From contig QZKN01000012.1 in assembly GCA_003598175.1 (NCBI GenBank), forward strand, positions 1 to 36,364: DNA of 36,364 bases, in the 5' to 3' direction. Shown piece by piece: positions 6,961 to 14,887 of this stretch. Both the position numbers and the translations under genes were made by a program. Position 1 is the first letter of the stretch; each line of letters begins with the position of its first letter. The stretch comes from Candidatus Omnitrophota bacterium. Lineage in GTDB: Bacteria; Hinthialibacterota; Hinthialibacteria; Hinthialibacterales; Hinthialibacteraceae. A model generated the notes under the pieces. The model did not search any database and was not told the origin of the DNA. It saw only the letters and a program-made list of their open reading frames with translations.

Positions 6961-8764
6961 GGTTTCCTTCCTCCGGCAAACCGGCGCCTTTTCGCATCGC
7001 GTTCTCCGCTTCCTGCCACCGCCCCGTTTCAAGATACACGGCGGCCAACTCCTGCCAGATTTCCCCGGGAGTTACTCGTTTGACAAGACCGTCCTGTAAA
7101 ACGGACACTGCGCGCTCATAATGTTTCTGCTTCCGCAACTCTCGCGCCAATTCCACATACATCTCCACCCGATCCCCTTCCGCCTCCAAAGCCGATTCAT
7201 ACGCCTGCACCGCCGCCTCGCCCTTCCCCAACGCCGCTCGAATCTGCCCGACCGAAAACCACAGCGATGCGCTCGCCGAATTTCTCTTCAACGCCCGCAG
7301 ATAGGACTGTTCCGCGCGCTCCCACTCCCCCACATCCTGATACGCCGCCCCTAACAAAATCAGCAAGATCGTGGACGACGACTTCTTCAACCGCGACTCC
7401 AACAAATGAATCGCCTCGTCCGCCATTTCCATTTTTCGATACGCCAAGGTGAGAAAACGCACCGCCTCCAGATCGTCCGGCGCCCCATTCACCGCTTTTT
7501 TCAAATACACCGCCGCCTGCATCCACTGTTGCATACGAAAATAGGCGGCCCCGATCCATTTACTGCATTCATAATCTTCCGGATATCGCACCCCATACGC
7601 CTCCAACACCTCCCGGCAGCGCGCGAACGAACCACTCTCGAACAAAATCCTCCCCAACTCCCGCTTGACGTCGTCGCGATCGGGCGCGCGGACCAACACC
7701 TCCTCATATTCCCGAATCGCCGCTTCCCTCTTCCCTAGCTTATACCAATACTCGGCAATCCGCTTCCGCAACTCCACGTCGTCCGGCTGCAGCCGCAACA
7801 CCTCGCGCAGAGCGGCAAACGCCCCTTTCCGGTCATTCTGCCGCGACAGAACCGACGCCAGCAGACGATACGTCTCCGGCGCGTCCTTCCACAAATGCAG
7901 CGCATAATACAACTCGTCGCCGGCTTTTTTATACTCGCCCCGTTCCAGATGACCGCGCGCCTTTTTCCGCGCCATCAAATGAATGCGCCCCGCCACTTCG
8001 GCATCGGTCTTCGCCAGATTCTCCACAATGGTTCGATACAGTGTATTTCGCTTTTCAATCGTCAAATCCCGAAATTTCGTCTGGATCTGCGTCAGAATAT
8101 GCCGCCGCCGCTTCTCCTCCACCGATGCCAGGCAGGAAAAAAAGAACGCCCGCGTCTTTTCCTCTTCCTCCAGATCCTCCAGAATCCGATCCTCCATCGT
8201 TTCGTACATCGTGACCATGTCCTGCGTCAACCGAATCAGATCGCCGCGCAGGGTAGTGGCCAACGTCAACAGCTTGGCGTTTTTCAATACGGCGTCCGAC
8301 GCGTTGGCCTTGCTCACGGCCGGATCGACGTAAAACGACAATTGATGAGTATCCAACGTATGCTCGATCCGCTCCAGAATCCGCTTTTTCTCCACGAACA
8401 CCTTCGCCTTGGAGAAAAAATCCGACGATAAGCGTTCCACGGCCTGCGAAAGCCGCCCTTTCAATTTCAGCGCCTGGTATTCCTTCCTCAACCGCCCCGT
8501 GATGCTCTCGATGTCGGCGGCGACGCCGTCGCGGATGATCCGCGTATATTCGGTGCGAACCGCCTCCCGATTCTCGCTCGCCGTCTGCGTTCGATTGAGG
8601 GAAGCCCGCAGCGATTCCAGCAGTTCCTTCCGCTTTTGCGCTTCCAGCAGGGATTCCTTCTCCGCGACTTTCAGGTCCTCCTGCATTTCGTTGAACGCTT
8701 CGATCGAAAGCACCGAATCCCGTTTCAGCTGATCGGCAATGGTCGTGGAAGTGGTATCTTTCAT
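6953..8764 (-). CDS. TPR-repeat protein with N-terminal coiled coil (paralogue of 25688-27424)
   Basis: 603 residues. The first ~260 residues are charged and helical, probably coiled coil, and include IIRDGVAADIESITGRLRKE. From ~270 onward the protein is a run of tetratricopeptide units, e.g. AFAALREVLRLQPDDVELR, AIREYEEVLVRAPDRDDV, AAVYLKKAVNGAPDDLEAV and AEQSYLRALKRNSASA. There is no signal peptide or membrane span, so it is probably a cytoplasmic protein-interaction scaffold. It has the same architecture and length class as the TPR gene at 25688-27424. That gene also carries an IRDGAAEEI motif at the same place and also follows a DUF342 gene. An AAGAGAA sequence precedes the ATG. It sits 117 bases after the FapA-like gene, with a hairpin repeat between them. 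Confidence 0.8.
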   Translation of the reverse strand: MKDTTSTTIADQLKRDSVLSIEAFNEMQEDLKVAEKESLLEAQKRKELLESLRASLNRTQTASENREAVRTEYTRIIRDGVAADIESITGRLRKEYQALKLKGRLSQAVERLSSDFFSKAKVFVEKKRILERIEHTLDTHQLSFYVDPAVSKANASDAVLKNAKLLTLATTLRGDLIRLTQDMVTMYETMEDRILEDLEEEEKTRAFFFSCLASVEEKRRRHILTQIQTKFRDLTIEKRNTLYRTIVENLAKTDAEVAGRIHLMARKKARGHLERGEYKKAGDELYYALHLWKDAPETYRLLASVLSRQNDRKGAFAALREVLRLQPDDVELRKRIAEYWYKLGKREAAIREYEEVLVRAPDRDDVKRELGRILFESGSFARCREVLEAYGVRYPEDYECSKWIGAAYFRMQQWMQAAVYLKKAVNGAPDDLEAVRFLTLAYRKMEMADEAIHLLESRLKKSSSTILLILLGAAYQDVGEWERAEQSYLRALKRNSASASLWFSVGQIRAALGKGEAAVQAYESALEAEGDRVEMYVELARELRKQKHYERAVSVLQDGLVKRVTPGEIWQELAAVYLETGRWQEAENAMRKGAGLPEEGNHE

Positions 8765-8821
8765 TTCTCTTGATTCTTAAAATGCCTGTAAAAGTTATAA
8801 TCTTTCCCCAATGATCTCTCA

Positions 8822-8854
8822 TCAACGGGGGATTCACTTCTCCCTCCCCGTTGA
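8822..8854. repeat. GTTGACGGGG hairpin repeat, copy B, inside the FapA-TPR operon
   Basis: TCAACGGGG (8822-8830) and CCCCGTTGA (8846-8854) are perfect reverse complements with a 15-base loop, flanked by further C/G-rich tracts to about 8876. It lies in the gap between the FapA-like and TPR genes, so the operon mRNA would carry this structure. Confidence 0.65.
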
Positions 8855-8881
8855 CGGGAAGGGTTGGGGAGGGGATATCCC

Positions 8882-10609
8882 TTACTCCTCAATTTCCTTA
8901 AAAGGCAAAATCACCAACTCCTCCCCCTGCTTCACGATCGTCGCCGGCCCCGTCGGCTTTTTAATGGACAACACCGTCCCCTGAATCTCCACCACCGTCC
9001 CCGGCATGATATTCTTCCGCGCCCGCACCGATCGCGGCGACTCCAGACTCTCATCGTATTGCGCCCGCAATCCGTCGATTTCGTGAAACAATTCGTCGAT
9101 ATTATAACGCGCCTTCTGCATCATCTCCCGCGCCCGCGACAACGCCTTCTCCAACTCCGCCGACGGCGTCGACGATTGCGCCATTTGCTGCTTCAACAAA
9201 TCCACGATGTTCACACATTTGTCCACGATGTCTTCCTGCTCGCTGATTTTCTGTTCCGCTTCCAATATCAACGCCGCCAGTTCCTCCACACGCCCGCCCA
9301 GTCGAATCGCCGTCTTCACCCCCATGTCCGACCCGATCACGCCCGCCACCACCACCGCATCCGCTTGCATCTCCCCTCCCACGATTTCCGCCTGCGAATC
9401 GGATAAAATCACTTTCCGCCCCGCCCAGATTTTGCTGTTGATGATGCTCTTTTCGACGATCACGTTATTCAAAGCCGATACGGTCGCGTGCGAAATGAAT
9501 TTGGCCGAAATATCCCCGTTCGCCTCCAGCACGGCCCGGTCCTTGCCGTGAATCCCCCCCTTCACGATGATGTTTCCCTTCGATTCCAACTTCGCCCCTT
9601 CCACCATTCCCTGCACCAAAATTTCCTTTTCGGACTGCACCGCAAAATCGGAAAAAACGTCCTTTACCACATACACCGCCACCCGCGAATCGATATTCCC
9701 CGATTCAAACGACACGTTGCCGGCCACCCGCAACGTCGGCTGCAATTGAATCCGCCCGTTCTGGCGCGTGATGCACCCATCCACCATCGCAATCAAACGA
9801 TTCCCCTCCTCGCTGATTTTCGTGTTTTCAAATGCATACAGTTCCGCTTCCGTCGGCGGCAAAGGCGGAATCAATCGATCCGTGACCGTCCGCCCGGGCG
9901 TCCCCGGCGTGGGTGGATTTTTTTCGGCGATCACGTCCCCCTCATTCACGAACGCAAACAAATTAATGTCTTTGAACGAAACCTGCCCTCCCTCCAATTC
10001 TTTCGGAACGCGGCTCAAATCCTCCACGTGAATCCGGTATTGAATCCAACCATCCTTCCCCGGCTGCGCCTTCTCCCCCGACGCCACACACACCTCCCGA
10101 TCGAATAACGATTCGGCAAAGAGTTCACTGATTTTTCTTTCGTCGATCCCGTGAACCACCCCGTTATTTTTCAAAAAAGAGACCACGGTCGCCGGCGACA
10201 GAAACAAGGCGTCCTTCGCCTCGATCGCAATCCACACCTTCATTTCGTTACCGCTCATCCGCATCGACGGACCGATAAAACGAAATGTTTCAAACAGGAA
10301 ATCCGGCCAGCCACAAGCCGGATCGATCTCAACCGAGGACAATTCCTTGCGAATCGCCTCGGGGACTTTTTGGTAGATCTGCCCGATGGAATGCGCCGCA
10401 TTGCGAATCGTTTCCCGCAACCGCTCTTCCGACATCGTGTCCTTGATCATCGTCAAAGTTTTTAAAAACGCGCGAATACTCTCCATTTCCGGCAGGAGAT
10501 GCCGCATCTCTTTCGCGGATTTCCGCCGCAATTCGTCCAGCAGGGATTGGACTCCCCGGCTTAATGTTTGAACCGATTGTGAAAGAGTGTTCCCACCGGA
10601 ATAACTCAT
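8882..10609 (-). CDS. FapA/DUF342 family protein, copy 1
   Basis: 575 residues. Residues ~215-430 match the DUF342 (FapA, 'flagellar assembly protein A') beta-helix. Seen are VNEGDVIAEKNPPTPGTPGRTV, then LRVAGNVSFESGNID, EKEILVQGMVEGAKLESKG, IIVKGGIHGKD, SAKFISHATVSA and IVGGEMQADAVVVAGVIGS. A helical coiled coil (~435-520) follows, then a short beta C-terminus. The N-terminal ~200 residues are helical and specific to this protein. FapA in other bacteria is tied to polar assembly and flagellar regulation; the role here is inferred only. GGAGGATT lies 12 bases before the ATG. It shares domain order with copy 2 at 23870-25591 (573 residues). Confidence 0.85.
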   Translation of the reverse strand: MSYSGGNTLSQSVQTLSRGVQSLLDELRRKSAKEMRHLLPEMESIRAFLKTLTMIKDTMSEERLRETIRNAAHSIGQIYQKVPEAIRKELSSVEIDPACGWPDFLFETFRFIGPSMRMSGNEMKVWIAIEAKDALFLSPATVVSFLKNNGVVHGIDERKISELFAESLFDREVCVASGEKAQPGKDGWIQYRIHVEDLSRVPKELEGGQVSFKDINLFAFVNEGDVIAEKNPPTPGTPGRTVTDRLIPPLPPTEAELYAFENTKISEEGNRLIAMVDGCITRQNGRIQLQPTLRVAGNVSFESGNIDSRVAVYVVKDVFSDFAVQSEKEILVQGMVEGAKLESKGNIIVKGGIHGKDRAVLEANGDISAKFISHATVSALNNVIVEKSIINSKIWAGRKVILSDSQAEIVGGEMQADAVVVAGVIGSDMGVKTAIRLGGRVEELAALILEAEQKISEQEDIVDKCVNIVDLLKQQMAQSSTPSAELEKALSRAREMMQKARYNIDELFHEIDGLRAQYDESLESPRSVRARKNIMPGTVVEIQGTVLSIKKPTGPATIVKQGEELVILPFKEIEE

Positions 10610-10660
10610 GATCGATACGAATAATCCTCCCTGCCCATTACACCGAGCTCCCTACCTACA

Positions 10661-11779
10661 TTATTCATGTTGCAGCCGTTCGGGATAAACCATGTGCCGC
10701 GTCTTCTTCTCCGGCGCCTCGGGTGTTTCGACATCGGGGACAATCAGCTCTTCCACCTCCCCTTTAACCAGGCGCGACCATGCCCGTTCGAACAATTCGG
10801 TAAAACAAACGAATTGATCGAATAACGGAATCAAATATTCACGATCTACCTTCTCAAATAGCTCGTCCTGCTCTTCCAATTCCTCATCCGAATATCCCTC
10901 CAACGTCTGAAAAAACGGCAGTCCGGAAGAAATCAACGCTCGAATTTCCTCGATCGCAACGACCAGAGGCTTCGAAACATCCCCCTTGCGATCGTGATAG
11001 ATAATTTCCTCGATGTGCGCCGCCAACACGTCCCGCCCATGAGCAAGCAGATCATATTCGAATTGAAAAATCTGCTGTTTGGTCCGCAAAAACGCCCGTC
11101 GGCATTCCTTCGCTTTCTTGATATACGGCTCGATCCGCTTCTGCTTGGCCAAATACTCGTCCATATGCCGATCCCGAAACGATTGGTGCACATCCACTTC
11201 CGCCAAGGTATTTTTCCCCAACGCCGATACCATTTCCGTCGTGGCCTTCTCCATTTCGCTTAAAATCGGATCTTCCTTCTTTTTCCGTTGAATCGCGCTC
11301 TCCAGCAATCGAATCTCGCGCGACAAACTCAACGAACGATTCCGCACGATATCCAAATCCCGCGCGTGGCGAATAAATCCCGCCATTTCCTCCGGCGCGG
11401 TCTTGCGAATCAAATCGATCAGCGTCTTGCACAATTCAATCCGCCGAATGATTTCCGCCGATAAACTGTTGTCCTCCCGAACGCTTCTCTGAACCATCTT
11501 TTTTTTCATGAACTTCCGTTTTTTATCCAAAATCGCGTTCATCTCTTCCTTCGTGATCCAGATCACCCGTCCTCCCCGCACCGTCTTGACCATGTTTTCC
11601 GGATCGATTCCATGATTGGCCGCCTGATGCTCGGTCAGCAATCCGTCGATATCCCCCAACATCTTCTGAATTTCTTCAAACGAATATTCTTCCCGAATCG
11701 TAACCGAACTCAGTTCCCGCTGAGGGGTTCCCTTTTCGGAATCCGTAACGTTGGTTTCACCGTTTTTCATGAGATCCAT
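10661..11779 (-). CDS. Uncharacterised charged coiled-coil protein, first gene of the FapA-TPR cluster
   Basis: 372 residues from the ATG at 11779; a second ATG nine bases on (11770) is also possible. No family was recognised. The protein is rich in Glu, Lys and Arg with long heptad-like stretches (roughly residues 45-290), has no signal peptide or membrane segment, and ends in a proline/acidic tail. A short early segment, VKTVRGGRVIWITKEEM, is the only beta-like part. It precedes the FapA-like gene by about 50 bases on the same strand and so probably belongs to that transcript. No equivalent gene precedes the second FapA-TPR pair. A structural or adaptor role with FapA is a guess from position. 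Confidence 0.7.
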   Translation of the reverse strand: MDLMKNGETNVTDSEKGTPQRELSSVTIREEYSFEEIQKMLGDIDGLLTEHQAANHGIDPENMVKTVRGGRVIWITKEEMNAILDKKRKFMKKKMVQRSVREDNSLSAEIIRRIELCKTLIDLIRKTAPEEMAGFIRHARDLDIVRNRSLSLSREIRLLESAIQRKKKEDPILSEMEKATTEMVSALGKNTLAEVDVHQSFRDRHMDEYLAKQKRIEPYIKKAKECRRAFLRTKQQIFQFEYDLLAHGRDVLAAHIEEIIYHDRKGDVSKPLVVAIEEIRALISSGLPFFQTLEGYSDEELEEQDELFEKVDREYLIPLFDQFVCFTELFERAWSRLVKGEVEELIVPDVETPEAPEKKTRHMVYPERLQHE

Positions 11780-11913
11780 GCAAATCACTCGCCTGTTTGT
11801 TAACGACTTGAAAACCGCTTTGTAAAAAAAAAAGTGGAAATCCCTTCTCCCCACTTCCCTGTCAACGGTTATTCTTTACGATTATAATTTAATTGGAAAA
11901 TAACGCGAGTGGT

Positions 11914-11931
11914 GCAAGCGTATACGCTTGC
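11914..11931. repeat. Perfect 18-bp palindrome of the dispersed repeat family
   Basis: GCAAGCGTA/TACGCTTGC is flanked by a segment whose reverse complement reads GGGTAGAGCAAGCG. The same 14 bases occur inside the terminase gene at 13385-13398, followed there by CCCC-type loop bases and CGCTTGCA. Confidence 0.6.
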
Positions 11932-12016
11932 TCTACCCATGCAAAAACAAACGCCGTTATTTTCATCCTTCGTTGTAACCCATTGGTCATGAGAGTTTCC
12001 ATGAAAATACCGGAGC

Positions 12017-12033
12017 GCGGACGTCCCGTCCGC
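12017..12033. repeat. GCGGACG-TCC-CGTCCGC palindrome
   Basis: A perfect seven-base stem with a TCC loop, preceded by GGAGC as in the copies at 3024 and 23753. It is part of the dispersed palindrome family. Confidence 0.6.
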
Positions 12034-12126
12034 ATCATGCAACGCAAACCTTTTCATCCTTCCTCCTGAACCCGCAGGTCCTCCCGGTTTCCATTATTTA
12101 CTGACGCCACGGCAAATAGTCAAAAT

Positions 12127-12187
12127 TTGTGGTGCGGACATCCTGTCTGCATAATATATAGTGGCAGACTGTTGATCAATACCACAA
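12127..12187 (+). mobile_element. 61-bp MITE-like element, copy 1
   Basis: The element is bounded by TTGTGGT (12127-12133) and ACCACAA (12181-12187), which are exact reverse complements. An inner palindrome GCGGACA-TCC-TGTCTGC lies near the left end. The reverse complement of 35590-35650 matches it over the full 61 bases with roughly eight mismatches and no gaps. No transposase is nearby; a non-autonomous miniature element is inferred. Confidence 0.55.
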
Positions 12188-12245
12188 TATGCGCCGGTCC
12201 CAAAATTCCATCCGACTTTTTGTCGGCGCGTCAGATCGATGAGGA

Positions 12246-12875
12246 TTAATACGGTTGTTCGGCGCCCTTGTTCAGGATGTCCATGGTGCTGTCGCCCATC
12301 GCCATGACCAGAACGCCTTTCGCACTGCAATAGCGGACTAGGCTTTGATCCACATAAAGACTGGCAAGAATCCCGATGATCTTACAGGACTGGTATTCAG
12401 GGAAAAACTCGCGGAATTCCAGCAACGCCTCGACAAAAAGGTTCACATCCTTGTCATTCAGGCTGCTTTTGGTTTCATTGACTATCACATATTCTTTGTA
12501 AGCCGCGACCACATCAAACTCTCGATTGCGGGTATCCTGTTTTTTCTTCACACGAACCGCGAAAAATTGAGGCTCGTCCAAACCAAAGAGTTCCCGAGCG
12601 ATGCGGGGAAGATTGGGTGCGACAATATCCTCCGCCATCGTCCCCATTTTATGGGCCAACTCACCCCACCGGCGGTTCATTTCTCGATTCTGCCTGTCGT
12701 TTTCCTCCTTATAACCTTTCATTTCATCCTTGAAACCTCTCATTTCATCCTTGAATTCCTTCATTTCTTTGGAAAGCTGCATCAGGCTCATATCCACCTG
12801 TATGGAATGATACGCCAATTCCTTCATATACGTTTCCAAATCAGATACTCGCTCCTGCAATACTTCCGTAGCCAT
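12246..12875 (-). CDS. DUF3782 / PD-(D/E)XK nuclease-like protein with coiled-coil N-terminus
   Basis: 209 residues. Residues 1-70 are coiled coil with heptad copies (EFKDEMR, GFKDEMK, GYKEEND) encoded by 21-bp tandem repeats around 12718-12765. Residues ~80-205 resemble the restriction-endonuclease-like fold of the DUF3782-type family. NREFDVVAAYKEYVIVNETKSS supplies an Asp and an ExK-like ETK motif, followed by LLEFREFFPEYQ and a hydrophobic strand. Such proteins are common, often multi-copy and of unknown function; nuclease activity is inferred from the motif only. AAGGAG lies about nine bases before the ATG. It is transcribed divergently from the terminase, from a gap of about 225 bases. 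Confidence 0.7.
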   Translation of the reverse strand: MATEVLQERVSDLETYMKELAYHSIQVDMSLMQLSKEMKEFKDEMRGFKDEMKGYKEENDRQNREMNRRWGELAHKMGTMAEDIVAPNLPRIARELFGLDEPQFFAVRVKKKQDTRNREFDVVAAYKEYVIVNETKSSLNDKDVNLFVEALLEFREFFPEYQSCKIIGILASLYVDQSLVRYCSAKGVLVMAMGDSTMDILNKGAEQPY

Positions 12876-13101
12876 CGTATGCGCTCCTTATCTCCGGCGT
12901 CGATCCAAATGGATTCCAATATCTATATTGTAATCACAAAAACCGCTCTTTCCTACTTGTAAGTTGTCTCCATGAATGACAAAGTACATAATATTCATCA
13001 ACAGTTTTCATTTCCGGGATCGAGGGAAAATCGAATTACTTCCCCATTTCTGCGGCCCCTCTGCGAATTAGTAGAGGATAACACAAACGCAGAGCACTAT
13101 C

Positions 13102-14871
13102 ATGAACAGGAATCCGACCCCGCAATCCCCCCATCTCAACGACGACGAAACCGCCTTCCTCCGCGACCGTCTCAAAGCCGTCGATTCCTACATCATCCGC
13201 CTGGAAAATCGATTGAATGCCGAAGAAGACGTCGATTCCCCCAAAACCCAGGCGCTCTTCCGCTTCCACAACGCCTACCTCCGCCTCCACATCGCCCTCA
13301 AACAACACGAAACCAAAATCCAACAAAAAAAGGTGGAGCCAGCGCCCCCGCTTACAACGCAACAAACGCCCCCCAAACAAACAAGGGTAGAGCAAGCGTC
13401 CCCGCTTGCATTTCAGGATATGGATGCCAAAACCGGCGCCGTTCCTGCCTTGGCAAACACAAATCCCGTTCCCCAAAACATCTTAACCTTCGCCCAAAAT
13501 ACCCTCGAAATCACCCTCTTTCCTCACCAGCAGCAGCTCTGCCTCTCCCAAAAACGCATCACGATCCTCGTCGCCGGCCGCGGCGCAGGCAAATCCGTCG
13601 CCGCCCGCGTCGTCGCCCTGCATCACGCCTGCAGCCGCCCTCATCACACCGTCCTCGTCGTCTCCTCCGGCCAGCGCATGAGCAGCGACTTCGGCGGCAA
13701 ACTGCTCGACCTCCTGCGCGAATCCCCTCTCCGCGACCTCGCCGTCAAAATCGCCAACGAACAGGTCAAATTCCAAAACGGCTCGGAAATCAAACTCCTC
13801 CCCGCCAATCCCGACACCATCCGCGGCTATCATCCCAAATCACTTAAAAAAAAACGCGGCATGACCATCATCCTCGACGAAGCCTGCTACATGGAACGCG
13901 GCGACGACATCCGCAAGGCGGTCGAATACGCCCTCATCACCACGCCTCACGATCTCGGCCGTCTCTACATCGTCACCTCTCCCACCTCCATCCATTCGTG
14001 GGTTCACGACTACGCCCTCCTGGCCGAAAAGCCCGAAACCGGCGTCGAAGTCATCCAATGCGCCAGCAGCGCCAATCCCAACATCACTCCCGCAGAAATC
14101 GAACGCCTGCGCGCCACCAAAAACGAACACGAATTCCGCGCCGAAGTCCTCGGCCTGTGGGTTGACAGCGCCTTCAGCCTCTTCAGCGGCCTGATCGAAC
14201 CCAACATCGTGGCTCTACAGGACCACCCCCTCAGCGTCTCCGCGTCTCCGCGCGAGAAAAATGAATGCGCCCCCCTTCCCCCGCAAGCCGTCTACGCGCT
14301 GGGCGCAGATCTCGCCCTTTCCTTCAGCCAATCCCACGACCGCAACGCTCTCGCTGTCGTCGCGAAATGGCAGCTCGACCCATCCGATCCCGATTCCGAA
14401 TTCCGTTATCGCATTCTCGAAATCGCCATACTCGATCAGGCCTCCGACCACGAAATCCAATCCACCGTCACCCGCATGAAAGAACAGTACGACCTCCAAT
14501 TCGCCGCCATCGAGCACTATCAAGGCAAGGCGCTGGCCGAACACTGCCAGTCGCAGCAAATCGAAACCGAACTCGCCGCCCCCACCAGCGGCAACCAGCA
14601 AATGATCTTTCACGAAATGCATCGCCTGCTGCGCCAACGCCTGCTCGAACTCCCCGCCGCCCTCCCCTCGCTCTTTTTCGAGGAACTGCGCGCCTTCGAA
14701 TACCGTCGCGAAGCCGACGGCCGCATCACCTTCGGACACCCCGGCGGCGGAAAAATCCACGACGATACCATTTACGCCGTCGCTTGGGCGCTCCACGCCG
14801 TCAACCGCATCGAATGCAATCCCCCACATCACCCCACGCCCCCTCTCATCCAATTCATCCCCAAAATCTGA
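13102..14871 (+). CDS. Orphan phage-type terminase large subunit (TerL)
   Basis: 589 residues. The ATPase half has Walker A VAGRGAGKS (157-165) and Walker B ILDEA (D259, E260), followed by TSPTS as coupling motif. The RNase-H-like nuclease half has D403 (GADLALSF), E471 (AAIEHYQGK) and D554-D555 (HDDTIYAVAWAL), so the catalytic residues appear intact. TerL normally packages DNA into phage capsids. Here no portal, capsid, small terminase or integrase gene is adjacent, and the neighbours are chromosomal (mnmA, rpsF). Residues ~76-120 are a linker made of three in-frame palindromic repeat units. The function in this setting is unknown: domesticated, GTA-like or prophage relic. No strong Shine-Dalgarno was seen before the ATG. 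Confidence 0.85.
   Translation: MNRNPTPQSPHLNDDETAFLRDRLKAVDSYIIRLENRLNAEEDVDSPKTQALFRFHNAYLRLHIALKQHETKIQQKKVEPAPPLTTQQTPPKQTRVEQASPLAFQDMDAKTGAVPALANTNPVPQNILTFAQNTLEITLFPHQQQLCLSQKRITILVAGRGAGKSVAARVVALHHACSRPHHTVLVVSSGQRMSSDFGGKLLDLLRESPLRDLAVKIANEQVKFQNGSEIKLLPANPDTIRGYHPKSLKKKRGMTIILDEACYMERGDDIRKAVEYALITTPHDLGRLYIVTSPTSIHSWVHDYALLAEKPETGVEVIQCASSANPNITPAEIERLRATKNEHEFRAEVLGLWVDSAFSLFSGLIEPNIVALQDHPLSVSASPREKNECAPLPPQAVYALGADLALSFSQSHDRNALAVVAKWQLDPSDPDSEFRYRILEIAILDQASDHEIQSTVTRMKEQYDLQFAAIEHYQGKALAEHCQSQQIETELAAPTSGNQQMIFHEMHRLLRQRLLELPAALPSLFFEELRAFEYRREADGRITFGHPGGGKIHDDTIYAVAWALHAVNRIECNPPHHPTPPLIQFIPKI
13328..13460 (+). repeat. Three palindromic repeat units embedded in frame in the terminase gene
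   Basis: Unit 1 (about 13332-13360) and unit 2 (13385-13414, GGGTAGAGCAAGCG...CGCTTGCA) are copies of the intergenic palindrome seen at 11903-11939. Unit 3 (13425-13455, TGCCAA...TTGGCA around GGCGCCGTTCCTGCC) matches the type at 3060 and 4256. They encode a low-complexity linker between the helical N-terminus and the ATPase core, and the frame is kept. Confidence 0.6.
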
Positions 14872-14887
14872 AATCGACAAGGAATCT

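Larger units (their letters stand above)
11780..12245. other. Repeat-filled intergenic region
   Basis: No gene was recognised in these 466 bases. They hold a half copy of the GTTGACGGGG repeat (~11848-11872) and an 18-bp perfect palindrome (11914-11931). A segment (~11968-12008) matches 34645-34686. Palindromes lie at 12017-12033 and 12134-12150, and the 61-bp inverted-end element at 12127-12187. The upstream signals of the coiled-coil/FapA/TPR/pseudokinase operon must lie near the left end; no clear promoter could be chosen. Confidence 0.55.

Noticed and set aside
5794..7083. 429-codon plus-strand frame antisense to the hybrid REC-PAS gene
   Set aside because: His/Arg/Leu-rich shadow of the real gene, with no recognisable domain.
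13102..14871. Prophage
   Set aside because: Only the terminase is phage-like. No other phage gene, integrase or attachment site was seen in the flanks.
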